Shown here: one piece after another, positions 20,455-30,740 of the stretch
How the letters are laid out: each line of letters starts with the position of its first letter
How positions within the stretch are numbered: position 1 is the first letter of the stretch
From: Sycon ciliatum
Taxonomy: Eukaryota; Porifera; Calcarea; Leucosolenida; Sycettidae
NCBI RefSeq assembly: GCF_964019385.1
Contig: NC_088649.1
Span: 9,299,552-9,363,551, forward strand
Length of the DNA stretch: 64,000 bases
Reading direction: 5' to 3'
The notes under the pieces: generated by a model
Database searches by the model: none
What the model was told of the DNA's origin: nothing
Seen by the model: the letters and a program-made list of their open reading frames with translations, nothing else
Position numbers and translations under genes: made by a program

Positions 20455-21502
20455 TTGTAACATACATATTATACAGAATAATGTACAGGGCTAGATCCAC
20501 TGCCTGGCTGGCTGTTCTACGAGACAACCTGTCTGTTGAATACAACGTGTACTACACTAGGACTACTGACTGTAGACCCCTGGAATAATCCACGCAATGA
20601 TCGTTCCCGTCCGGCTCACAGACGTTGACAGTAGACAGCCGACACCAGAGAGTTAGCTTGTAGATCTAACTCAACTGGCAGTCTGCGATGGACGGTCTCC
20701 GGACAGAAATCTACTCGAGATCTCCAGAACCAGTGACAAGGTGCAGCACCAATTCTTGGCAATGCGACTGTTGCTGATACCGAACAAAGGTTACTGGGTG
20801 TGTGGACTCTATTACCAGTAGACCTACTAGGTTTACCCTGGAGGTCTAATGCGCTGTACACTGTATTGTAGTAATAGTGAAGCAGAGTTCGCTGGAGACT
20901 TTAGTTGAGCACAGACACCAGGGGTAACCTGTCTCAGAAGCCAAAGTTGACTCAAAGAGTGGTGGCCTTTTGAGGTCCAGCAACGACGTTACGTTTCCCC
21001 TCTCATTAGCTTTTCTTTGACCAAGCGCTGGCGGCTGTTAGATTCTAGTGGGGTGGAGCAGAGGATAGATCATTTTGCTTTGGGGTCGGACCGTCCACAG
21101 GGTGACTGAGGGAACGCAGTGGACTTCATCGATCCGGATTTCACTCCACCCAGCGACGTCGCATTTTGCCGATCCTTCAGCGCTGTCTGCCGTCCTGTTC
21201 GTCCGAGGCACCCATTGGCATTGATTGAGCGCCCGCAAGGCAGGATTGGTCCGAAGCGTAACTCTACCCCATTCAACGATTCGCTCGCACCTGGATCGTG
21301 GAGGCTTGTTGGTCATTACTCGTGCATTCGACTTCTCGATTTCATGAGAGATTCTGACACGTCTGCTCAAGCCATTGCGTGCCGCTGCCTCCATCCAGAA
21401 GGCAGATTCCGTAGAAGTATTCACACCGAGTGAGGGTTTGAGGCGGTGTTACTGGACGAGAGTGGCAGTCTAGCCAGCAATCACTAGCCAAGGACTGGTA
21501 CA

Positions 21503-23787
21503 ATGGACGCAGGTATGGATACGGTAGACCATCGCAGCGTGGCCAGGCTGTGCACGGACTGTGCGGAGCAGATGCAGGTGGTAGCGGAGCTGCTGCTACT
21601 CAGAGACAACGTGGAACCGACAGGTAAGGCTGACAGTCTGCACTACATGGAACACAACTACACTCATCTACAGACAGTACTCATGGTACTGGCCAAATAA
21701 ATCCAACCTCATGAATAAAATAGCGTGGCTCTAGCACTACACTGTACACACACTGGTCTGTGCACTGGAACGTCACGTGACGCTGCTGTGTTCATGAGGT
21801 TGAAGTTCTCTGACCAGCATTGCAGTAAGTAAGTTACATGTACTGTACTTGTGCATACGGTACAGTGTTGCTCAATGAAATCAAGGCGCTTCACTCAAGT
21901 GCGCGCCGGGCATGGCGCACTCCCGGACCTACGGACGTTGGGCTGCGAAATGGTGCAAGGCGCAAACTGGAGCGACGCGACTGGATTTCATTGAGCAGCA
22001 CTGGAAGGCTGTGTGCCATAGACCTTGGCGGAAAATGCTGGGAAGAATCGGCAGCTTCTGCTCGGAAAGCAGTGAAATTGGCATAACCATGATACAAACC
22101 TTGTGGCCAGCACTTCCTTGACGTCTACGCCATGTCCTTATCCACATACCAAACATGCATGAAACAAACCAGAAAAAAGTCATCAGATTCTGCCAATTTG
22201 TCTGCCGGTATCACCCGTCAAGGGCTATTATGTGCCGACTAGGCATTGGCGCATAATGCTCGAAAAGGTGGCAGATTCTGTTCGAAAAGCTGTGAAATTG
22301 GCAGAACCATACAAACCTTATGGCGTGCAATTCTTCGAATTCTGCTCCATTTCTTTATCCACATACCAAACATGCATGAAACTTACCAGAAAAAGTACCG
22401 AATTCTGCCAGCATTATCCGCATATGCCTAGCAGGCAGTGCATATCTTGAACATCAGGATTGTTTTCAAAGCCATAATGAGACAGGCGGTCATACAGTGC
22501 TGGCAACTGAAATCCGACCCCCTGAGCGGTGGGTTCACATTCTAGCGGTCTCTGTTTCGTAGTTTTACCATCAAGTGTTGGGTCTTTGCGATGTGAGCGC
22601 ACCGCTCGGGGAGGGGGTCGGATTTCAGTTGCCAGCACTGTACAAAACACTATCATATAGAGTGTATTAATTGTATATAGTCAACTTCACTAATAACGAC
22701 TGCGGATATAATGACAATTCACGAATAACGACAGAATTTCCATGCCCAGAGCAAAGTCCCATCTACCTGTATACATATAATGAGACTTCGCGAATAAGGA
22801 CACTTTTCTGATACCCCGCCGAGTGTCGTTATACGCAAAGTAGACTGTATACCTATTTTTCCCCAGCTCCAGAACCAGTGCAGGTTGGCAGCTCACAGAG
22901 CACACCCATGGTGGCTCTGTCAATACGCAAAGTGTATTTGTGTGCCTATGTCAATGTACATAGTGTATTCGTGCGCCTATGTCAATACAGACAGGGTACT
23001 ACAGTGCTGGCCACTGAAATCCGACCCCTTAGCGATGCGTTCACATTCTATCGGTCTCGATTTTGCAGTTCTACAATCCCGTGTTGGGTCTTTGCGATGT
23101 GAGCGCACCGCTCAGGGATCGGATTTCAGTTGCCAGCACTGTTGTATCTATGCGCCTACGTCAATAGTAGACTCAATACACAGACACTTTACACCCATGT
23201 CAACACACTGTGCATTTGTGCACCTGTGTCAATGCACTGTGTATTTGTGCGTGTCACGTCATGCCTCATTCACCCCGCTAGACGCTAGTTCCTCATTCTT
23301 CATTCCATTTGGCTTATGCGAAGGCTAGCCGAACTTTCTTGGCGATGTAAACACGAAAAAGTTGATAAAATAACAATAAAATACGACTGTCAATACACAC
23401 ACTATGTCATGATTTGTGCGCCTGTATGTCTCTCCAGCTCTAGAACCAGTGCAGGTCGGCAGCTCACAGAGCACGCTCACTGTGGCTACGTCGTCGTACG
23501 GCAAGTGTCGTGATGTCGTCGTGGCCAGTACCAAACAGCTGGCAATCCTGGCTCACAACCTGCGTGCATCCATGAAGGAAAGGGAACTTGATCAGGTGGG
23601 TGTTGCTGTGCGTAACCGTATTCAGTTCAGTAAGAGTGCACACATCAGAACTGATGGAAGCAGTTTTTGATTGGTCCGGTAGTGTACTACCTAAGCCATT
23701 CATACTTTGTGTATGATATGACGGGTAAACATACCCTACACAGTAGGAAACACACACACACACACACACACACACATGCTCGCACAT

Positions 23788-23824
<37 letters not shown>

Positions 23825-24513
23825 CGCATGCGCGCGCGCACACACACAAACACACACGCACGCGCACGCACACACACACGTACATACACACACCATTTGG
23901 CTATTTGACCATTTGACGCCCATCGCCAGAGGCAATGATAGCGATGCTACAGCAGAAGCCATAGCAACTTGAGCTGGGATTGCACCATTCAACAGCTTGC
24001 AAGGCTGAAGAATTGACCGCCACTATTCAGCCTGGTCTACACCACACAGCTATGAAATGGCTTTTTCTGGCCTGTGAAACCGTAGCTACTTTTTGGTCTT
24101 TTTCATACACACATGTACATACGCACACACAGACACAGATACACACAAACACGCACACACGATGCAATGTAGGTGTTGTGGCGTGAGCATTTTTGGCCAC
24201 CCATTTTGGAATTACGTTTCTACCATTTCCATGGAAATGTGGAACAAAATGGCGCCCGGTAGAGAGCTGATCCCATACTCACTTCCCTGTACTGTGCAGG
24301 TATTTGATATCACTGCTCAGCTGACCGAGGTGGTAATCTCGCTAACTGAGTCCTCCACACAGGCAGCATATCTCATCGGTTTGTCGGACGACAGAAGCAC
24401 GCCGTCAGTTCCCGGTCTCATTGATCGATATCGCATGATGCGCGCCAAGCAAGGTACGGCTGCTTCGCAGTTAGCGTTTGTTCTGTCAATCTGCCTGCAG
24501 AGTCTACATGTGC

Positions 24514-24555
<42 letters not shown>

Positions 24556-25451
24556 ACGTGTTGGAGTCTGGGCATACACCGTAAAGTAACACGAGACCCC
24601 CCCCCCCCCCCTGCAAACATTCCTGTAGTAATCATCACAACGGTGCAAGTGCAGGCTTCTCCAATATAATTCTACATGTATATGCATATTATTGGCTGAT
24701 GAATTTTGGTTAAATCCTCCCCCCCCCCCCCCCATAGAATATCTGGAGCCGTCTCTGAGTTGGATTCTGATTTTCCTCCATATTCTATGCAGGCATCGAG
24801 GCGTCCAGCCACAAGTTCTCCTCCAACTATGGCGTCATGGACGAGAGCGAGGTGCTGCGTGTGTCGTCAAACATCGCCACAAACCTGGCACTGGTCAGCC
24901 AGGCCTGCGAGGTAGCCATGAAGCGAGCCGAGTCGGTGGGAACATCGTCGTCGGTGGTGGTGACTTCATCAGTGATGTCATCCCCGCTGGGCATGGACAA
25001 CGGCGAGGTCATACGCCGTCAGCTGTCGGCGTGCGTCAAGGCGCTGCAGGGCAACACGGCCGCGCTGCTGGCCGCGATCAAGACGCTGGCGGAGCGCGGC
25101 GACAATAGCGATCGCGCCAAGTGCGCGCTCTTCCTGAAGCCACTGCTGGCTTCGTTACAAGCCCTCGTCGACTACACGTCATTGCCCGAGTTCTCTGGTA
25201 GGCCGGCGCAGCTGTCGCAATCGGCTCGCAGCCGTCAGAAGGACATTCTCGCCAATGGCATGAAGGTCGTCTCGGCGGCCATTCAGCTGATGGAGGCGCT
25301 GGCCAAACTCTCCAGCGACCCCGCGCTCAGTAACCCAGCGGAGGCGGCCGTCAGTTGGAAAAGCGTACAGACGTGCTCGGTGGCGCTCTCTGAAAGTGGC
25401 CGTTCGCTGTCGGCATCCATGCGCACTAACGCGCCCGGTGGACAAAACTAG
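21503..25451 (+). CDS. Talin-rod-like protein (4 exons; upstream exons possibly missing)
   Basis: Exons are 21503-21623, 23444-23595, 24300-24453 and 24793-25451. All junctions are GT-AG with matching phases (1, 0, 1), giving 361 aa. The protein is almost entirely Ala/Leu/Ser-rich amphipathic helices. Exon 3 carries AAYLIGLSDD followed by GLIDRYRMMRAKQ, and exon 4 carries VLRVSSNIATNLALVSQACE. These resemble helical-bundle segments of the talin rod (AAYLVG-type and Q-VL-A-IA motifs). Talin links integrins to actin and its rod binds vinculin and actin. Full talins exceed 2,500 residues and have a FERM head, none of which is seen here. Either this is a short talin-derived gene or exon 1 is internal and further exons lie upstream in the repeat-rich 17.5-21.5 kb. 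ATG 21503 is the first usable start in the frame. A talin identity is moderately supported; another vinculin/talin-superfamily protein is possible. Confidence 0.6.
21869..21997. mobile_element. Short inverted-repeat element in intron 1 of the talin-like gene
   Basis: Ends TGCTCAATGAAATC and GATTTCATTGAGCA are exact inverted copies, with further GGCGC matches inside. About 129 bp, non-coding. Confidence 0.7.
22022..22216. mobile_element. GCAGAA-family MITE, copy 5 (diverged)
   Basis: Carries the CCACATACCAAACATGCATG core; its ends CCTTGGCGGAAAATGC and GTCAAGGGCTA match the AAGGGCTA terminus type of the elements at 54.9 and 62.4 kb. Confidence 0.65.
22235..22432. mobile_element. GCAGAA-family MITE, copy 6 (intact)
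   Basis: Clear termini: TAGGCATTGGCGCATAATGC at the left and GCATTATCCGCATATGCCTA at the right. Best reference copy of the family. Confidence 0.8.
22495..22640. mobile_element. CAGTGCTGGC MITE, copy 1
   Basis: About 146 bp with ends CAGTGCTGGCAACTGAAATC and its reverse complement; TA precedes and follows it. A second copy lies at 23002-23141. Confidence 0.8.
22677..22851. mobile_element. pogo/Tigger-like MITE
   Basis: Left end TAGTCAACTTCACTAATAAC is matched in inverse by GTTATACGCAAAGTAGACTG. Internal AATAACGACA motifs resemble the element at 12380. Confidence 0.6.
22863..22916 (+). pseudogene. Duplicated start of talin-like exon 2
   Basis: CAGAACCAGTGCAGGT and the following GGCAGCTCACAGAGCAC repeat the beginning of the true exon at 23444, including the acceptor region. 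Homology ends after about 54 bp and no matching donor follows, so it is probably a dead exon copy. A GTGTATTTGTGCGCCTATGT-type minisatellite surrounds both. Confidence 0.65.
23002..23141. mobile_element. CAGTGCTGGC MITE, copy 2
   Basis: Same termini and body as 22495-22640 (shared TGTTGGGTCTTTGCGATGTG); inserted into a minisatellite in intron 1. Confidence 0.8.
23750..24095. repeat. (CA)n tract and dispersed repeat, copy 2
   Basis: CA microsatellite 23751-23893 followed by the same ~150-bp sequence as 13575-13745. In intron 2 of the talin-like gene. Confidence 0.75.
24517..24555. repeat. (TG)n microsatellite
   Basis: TG run in intron 3 of the talin-like gene, followed by poly-C tracts near 24597-24612 and 24717-24734. 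Confidence 0.9.
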
Positions 25452-25506
25452 AAACATGATGAGACTCTGTACAGGACTTGCTGGTGGCTTTGGACACAGT
25501 TAGCCT

Positions 25507-25578
25507 GTTATTGTTGTTGTTGTTGGTGGTGGTGGTTGTTGTTGTTGTTGTTGTTGCTTCAAATCTTTATTCTCACGA

Positions 25579-25614
<36 letters not shown>

Positions 25615-25746
25615 AGTGTTTATTTTAGTCTGCAAAGAACTCTGTGGCCCTGACACTAGCTGTGTGCTTCGCTTCTATTATGATGTGAAGCTGCATGTGT
25701 GTGTGTGTGCATGTGTGTGTGTGTGGGGGGGGGGGGGGGGGGGGTG
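25507..25746. repeat. (GTT)n and poly-G tracts
   Basis: Two GTT runs (25507-25556 and 25581-25613) and a poly-G run near 25726-25744 in the 3' flank of the talin-like gene. From 25750 to 26140 nothing is recognised. Confidence 0.9.
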
Positions 25747-26139
25747 TGCATGTGCAAGCGCGTACATGGGAAAGCTTGCACAAATGCTACGGGTGTTTGT
25801 GTATCATCCTGTAGCATTGCACTACAATTATTATTGTAATGAATCGGATTTCTTGAAGTTACACTAAACTATTCAATTAATTTGTGCAGGAATTTTTCTG
25901 CTTCATTAATTTTTTTAACATTTGGAATTTCGTCTCAAGCGCTGATGTATATGTACACTAGCAGTTCAGAGCACATTTTGGAGCTGTGTTTAGAATCGAC
26001 ATTGCAAGATTACAAACCTGTGCTGGCTGATGTACATGTACGTAGCAATGTCTTTAGGGCTAAAGAAAGATTTTCAAGAAGAAGAAAAAAATACCATTTT
26101 CAGTACTAGGAGTGTCAACGCAATCAAATTTTATTTTTT

Positions 26140-26245
26140 TTAGGAAAAAGGACAAGGAACTACAAGTTACGCTGTAATGTCCACTTTTTTAGTTCCTTGG
26201 TCCTTTTTATTTTCTATAAACTAATCCTTGGCTCTCCATCCGAGT
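26140..26245. mobile_element. Deletion derivative of the 10.9-kb palindromic MITE
   Basis: Shares AAAAAGGAC, CTACAAGTTACGCTGTAAT and then GGTCCTTTTTATTTTCTATA and CTTGGCTCTCCATCC with 10873-11316, with the middle lost. Confidence 0.7.
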
Positions 26246-26333
26246 CCAATTTGTTTTAGAAGTTCTCGTATTCCCATACCATAGTTCTAGAGAAGGGCCA
26301 TTAAAAACAAGAGCTAACACTATTTTGATAGCA

Positions 26334-27863
26334 TCACCGGGGATTCAGTGGAATATTCTCAGTGGCCACACTCCGGCTACCAGCGCTGACATTGGCTGCT
26401 GCCATGACAGCGCCGGGAGAATCAGAAGCTGCCAGGCTGTCACTCGTACGTTTATGCGCACTATGTCCGTGCCGCACTGAGTACAGGCAAGATAAGACAG
26501 CAAACACCACTCCCAGGGCCAAGTAGATGAGACCGTAGACGGTCCACGTAGTCCGAAAGTCCAGCAGAGCCACCAGCGGCGTGGTGAGAAGCGGTCCCAG
26601 GCCGTAGCCGGATGACTGGCACACCCGCGATATACCGGCAATGGCTACGCGCACCTGCACGGCCGATCCAACACCGACCCGTTGCAAATGCTGCGTCATG
26701 GCATAGATACTAGAGACGGTCATTGCAGTATGCCCCACGGCCATCGGTATTACCGACAGGAACACAAGCCACAGAGAGCTGCCCAGGTGTAGAAACGAAG
26801 CCGGACCCAGCAGAAGGCACGCAGTGCCGGTGAGCAGAAAGGAGACGAAGACAGAAACATGCGCACTGTATCCCAGGTCCAATGCGTAACCGATCACCGG
26901 ACACGATAGTGCTCCGACTGCGATCTTCGTCGAAAGAACTCCGCCGACGGATATGGCTCGTGATCCAAACACCGACCTCATGTGCAGCCCGAGCACCGAC
27001 TCTATGCCACTGTACGGTACAGGAGACAAAGCTACCGTAACCATCAGGACCCAGATCCATGGCTGGCGCAGAATGACGCGCACACTAATGTGCTTCTCCG
27101 AAATGTCGCCGTCCGCATCCACTTCGCCGCCAATATCCACGATAACAACCATGACGGCCACCGCGCAGCACAGCATTGCCGGGCCAGACAGCAGGAACGG
27201 AGCGGGAAACCCACCTGCTTCGAACAGCACGCCGCCAAGAAACATGCCTGCGGCGTGGCCAACATAGGTGAAAGTGAACATGAAGCCGTTCACGAAGCCC
27301 ACGTTGTTCGGGTAGAGCTGCGTGATGTAGCTACTGGTCGAAATGGACACACCGGAGTAACCTACACCTTGTATGGCTCTGATGATGTAGCAGTAGACTA
27401 GAAACACTCTCCAGTCTGCAATCCGGTCGACGAACGCAAATATCACCTGCACTGCTCCCATGGTGGCGATACTCAGCGCCATCATGTACTTGCTACCAAT
27501 GTAGGGTAGATCCCTGGTCACGAACGGAGCGGACAGGACACAACCGGCCTGCAGCATGGTGAACACTGCACCCACTGCCATGTGATAGTCGGCTCCTCCA
27601 TTTGCGTTCTTGCTCAGTGCCACGGTCGTGAAGAAGGCACCAAAGGACGTCAGATCCACGGCGGTAATGACCGCTGCCAGCGTAGCCAAGATGAGAAATC
27701 GGCGCACGGCCGAAATATCTGGCTCGCTAGCGACATGGCTTTTGTGTCCGCGTGGCATTGAATCCCGGTCATCGCCTTTCACAACATCGTTATCTTGTGC
27801 TTGTAGTGGTTTGAGCAAGGGATTGGTGGCGCTGTGGCCGGAACTGGCGGCAGTTTCTGCCAT
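26334..27863 (-). CDS. MFS transporter, SLC18B1-like (clade A, gene 1)
   Basis: Single-exon frame of 509 aa starting at ATG 27863. A ~54-residue hydrophilic N-terminus precedes about 12 hydrophobic segments from residue ~55 to ~465, with a central loop near residues 245-260 (VDIGGEVDADGD). The loop after TM2 reads TRDLPYIGSKYMM, in the place of the usual MFS loop 2-3 motif. The segment SISTSSYITQLYPNNVGFVNG and the GG-VLFEAGGFPAPFL stretch fit the pattern of the vesicular polyamine transporter SLC18B1 group. Family membership is well supported by the sequence; substrate and vesicle location are inference. It has no introns, unlike the neighbouring EOGT and talin-like genes. It shares closest wording with the genes at 37403 and 41477, all on this strand. 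The C-terminus ends IPLNPR. Confidence 0.85.
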   Translation of the reverse strand: MAETAASSGHSATNPLLKPLQAQDNDVVKGDDRDSMPRGHKSHVASEPDISAVRRFLILATLAAVITAVDLTSFGAFFTTVALSKNANGGADYHMAVGAVFTMLQAGCVLSAPFVTRDLPYIGSKYMMALSIATMGAVQVIFAFVDRIADWRVFLVYCYIIRAIQGVGYSGVSISTSSYITQLYPNNVGFVNGFMFTFTYVGHAAGMFLGGVLFEAGGFPAPFLLSGPAMLCCAVAVMVVIVDIGGEVDADGDISEKHISVRVILRQPWIWVLMVTVALSPVPYSGIESVLGLHMRSVFGSRAISVGGVLSTKIAVGALSCPVIGYALDLGYSAHVSVFVSFLLTGTACLLLGPASFLHLGSSLWLVFLSVIPMAVGHTAMTVSSIYAMTQHLQRVGVGSAVQVRVAIAGISRVCQSSGYGLGPLLTTPLVALLDFRTTWTVYGLIYLALGVVFAVLSCLYSVRHGHSAHKRTSDSLAASDSPGAVMAAANVSAGSRSVATENIPLNPR

Positions 27864-28220
27864 CTAAAACACCGCACTGTCGCCAACCCTACCTACAGTA
27901 CGGCTACTACTACTAGCACTAGGTTATGTCGGAAAATCCGGGCAGTTGGAGCGGCTTTATAGCCTTCAGACCCCAGTGAACTGTAGCTCTGTAGCAAGTG
28001 CAGCCATGGCACAACCCGGCATTTGTGCTCCGAAATAACAGTTGGTTCCGGCATTTGCTCTCAAAAAGAAAAAAAAGAGAGAGAGAGAAAATACAAACAT
28101 ATGCGCCACCTGTGGCAGGTGATGCACGTGCAGCGAGTTGTGCACGGTAGATCTACGGGTGCACCGACTAGCGACTCCGCGCCCCGTGCGCGTGGCATGT
28201 TCGTGCATGTACTGATCGGT
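27864..28220. other. Upstream region of MFS gene 1
   Basis: Likely promoter side of the minus-strand gene. No clear TATA element, repeat or gene recognised. Confidence 0.3.
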
Positions 28221-28223
28221 ATA

Positions 28224-28435
28224 CTGTAAATATACAAATTTTCGGCAGCTATTTAATTTCGGCTATATTCGGCACCGACCCAAAACGCCTAAATTAAAAC
28301 GCCGATGAAATTTTTCACAGCATCTGTCGCACTATACCACGCCCTCTACCCCACGCCGAAAATAAATCGCCGCCGAAATGTCAAAAATCGTGAAGTGCCG
28401 AAATTTTGCAGCGCCGAAATTTTGTATATTTACAG
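28224..28435. mobile_element. MITE with CTGTAAATATACAAA termini
   Basis: Ends CTGTAAATATACAAATTTTC and its near-exact reverse complement, flanked by TA on both sides. Internal GCCGAAATTTTG motifs repeat in both orientations. Non-coding, ~212 bp. Confidence 0.8.
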
Positions 28436-28439
28436 TATA

Positions 28440-28474
28440 CCAGGGAGTAGTAAAAGTATTTTACTACTCCCTGG
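28440..28474. repeat. CCAGGGAGTAG palindrome, copy
   Basis: 35-bp palindrome with arms CCAGGGAGTAGTAAAA and TTTTACTACTCCCTGG around a 3-base centre, placed in a TATA sequence directly beside the MITE at 28224. Confidence 0.85.
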
Positions 28475-28852
28475 TATATACCGGTACGGTCCCGGTACCA
28501 TCGTTTTTTGTAGTTGTGATTCAGAACTAATTTACTTGCCACAGAAGCTCAATCGATGGCATGCGCCATGCGGCCATGCATAGTGATACCGCGCGAATGA
28601 AGCCTTGTGACCGTGTCATTGAGTGATGATCCAGTTTCTTTTAGGATGCATCACGCAGCTCCAGGAAAAATGGGTTGTAACATTACTGTCTTGTAACTGT
28701 AAGCCACACTGGCCATGGCTCACACTCAATCACTACATTTCACAAAATCATTTCAGGAGAAAAAGGGTATTTCAACGTTTAGCCACGGTAGTCACCATCA
28801 TCAGGAATGAAGTGGGCAAGAGCATTAGCAGCTCTGCAAGGTGATAATCTAA

Positions 28853-29179
28853 GGCCATGGTAAAAAATATCTTTGATTCTCAAGTACGCGCGCACCGATG
28901 TTTGGCGGCGCACCGACGATTTTTTTTATTTCTATGCATGCATAAGCGCACATGAAAACGGTCAATGCGAAACGCATGAATCAGGGAGTAGTAAAATACC
29001 GGTATTTTTCTACTCCCTGGCCTGAATAATAAAAATAATTATATGAACCTGTGACGTACATATGTGTGACCCTATCTTTGGAAATAAAAAAATTGTGGGA
29101 AATAAAATAAAAATCGCTCGCTCGCACCGATTTTCACAGGCTCATGACCTGAGAATCAACTTTATTTTTTACCATGGCC
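28853..29179. mobile_element. Harbinger-like MITE with TAA target duplication
   Basis: Ends GGCCATGGTAAAAAATA and its reverse complement, flanked by TAA at 28850-28852 and 29180-29182. A 3-bp TAA/TTA target with GG-starting TIRs fits PIF/Harbinger. Carries a nested CAGGGAGTAG palindrome at 28982-29020. Confidence 0.75.
28982..29020. repeat. CCAGGGAGTAG palindrome nested in a MITE
   Basis: Arms CAGGGAGTAGTAAAATACC and GGTATTTTTCTACTCCCTG, nearly perfect. Confidence 0.8.
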
Positions 29180-29289
29180 TAATCATGACTTTGAAAGTGT
29201 GCTAGAAGCACATGCAACCATTGTATACTGGAGAGAAAGCGCAGGCGCTAGTAACAGAAGTGCATGGGAGTGCAAAAGTACAGACAGAA

Positions 29290-30095
29290 AGCAGACATGA
29301 ATGCCCAGAAAACGAAGTTCATGGTGCTTCGGAAGAAGGCTCTGCCTCTTCCGCCGGATCTTACCATTGCATGCGGTGGTGTCGATATTCGACCTTCTGC
29401 CACAGCGCGTTATCTTGGCCTCATTATTGACCAACACCTCACCTTTGAGGATCAAGTCAACCATGTGTGTACATCTGTTTATAAGAAGATAGGAGCATTC
29501 CGCCGCTGCCGCCGTACAGTAGATCACACAACTAAGCGAATATTTTATTTATCCCTCATCCAATCCACTATTGAATACGCCAGCAACTCGTATGCTCACT
29601 GTCTTACACCATCTTTATACTCTCGCCTTGTTACTTTAAGTCATATCAGCATGAAACAGGTTTTTGGTCTCCCTCGCCGTACCCCGACTGTCTTTGTTTT
29701 GCGGCACGCTAAGTTATACTCCCTCGAATCTCGTCTCAACTTGAGGCTTTTTATTTTTGTTTTCCGCTGTATTCATCAGCTTACAAGTCCTCTTCTTTCC
29801 TCAATGTTCACCCTCCAGTCGGCTGCTACTTGCACCGAGAGGCGCACTAGAGGGCAATCATTCTCTTCACTTTCTTTGCCCGCTGCTACCACTAGATATG
29901 GCATGTTCTCCATTTCTTTCCTTGGCGCTGATAGGTGGAATTCTCTGCCTGTCTCGTGTCGTCAGGTTGAGCATCTATCCGTTTTTGTTTCGCTCTGTAA
30001 AGAGCACTTAGGGTTCCCTGTAACAAGACGGCAACGTCTGTAGGGCCTTCCCTATCAAAATAATAAATTCTACTACTACTACTACTACTACTACA
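29290..30095 (+). pseudogene. 5'-truncated LINE reverse transcriptase, C-terminal part
   Basis: The frame to the stop at 30043 encodes the thumb and C-terminal region of a non-LTR reverse transcriptase: the NAQKTKFMVL motif that follows the catalytic palm, then YLGLIIDQHLTFEDQVNHV, and a Cys/Arg-rich C-terminal part. The catalytic YADD-type motif is missing because the 5' end is lost. It ends with about eight TAC repeats (30069-30094), a typical CR1/Jockey-type 3' microsatellite tail. The copy is dead. Confidence 0.8.
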
Positions 30096-30740
30096 TCCGT
30101 TTTCCACCAAAATATCCGGATAGGCAAGGGAACCGGATAATCGAACACAGTCATTATTATAAATGTATGTATGCATGACGTATGCTGTTACTTGCTGTAA
30201 ATCGATAACCAGCGATTTTCTTCCGGATAAAAGAGGACGGGATAAGCGAGGTCTGACAGTACCACTATCCGTTGGAAGCAGGCAGTCGTATAGACCCGGG
30301 TCGTATAGACCCGGGAGGCGACACGAGGCCTTCCGGGCCGACTATGATTGACTCGCGGCACTTTCTCCCACTTTTCCCTCAGATATCCCCGGTGCGTGCC
30401 CTGAGTTATAAACCAACTACTCCGCGTACTTATGCCATGGGACTTTGGGAGTGCACTCCTTGGCCTGGTGAACGGACTCGTGCAGGATCGATAGGATCGT
30501 GGGAAATCGTAGCTCGAAAAGAAGAAGAAGAATGAACTACTTTTCCAAGTAATTAGTTGCATTTGATGATCGTGATTGAGGCAGAGAGTGCTGCTGATCG
30601 CGATCTAGATCCGGGTCAAGAATCACCTCCTGATCCTAAGGAAACCTCAGCTGACGTAGATCTACGTTCTCTTCGCGTGAACGCTCAGTCTGTATTGGCT
30701 TGGGCCACAGGTATGGTTTGAATTCTAATTTTCTATGTTA

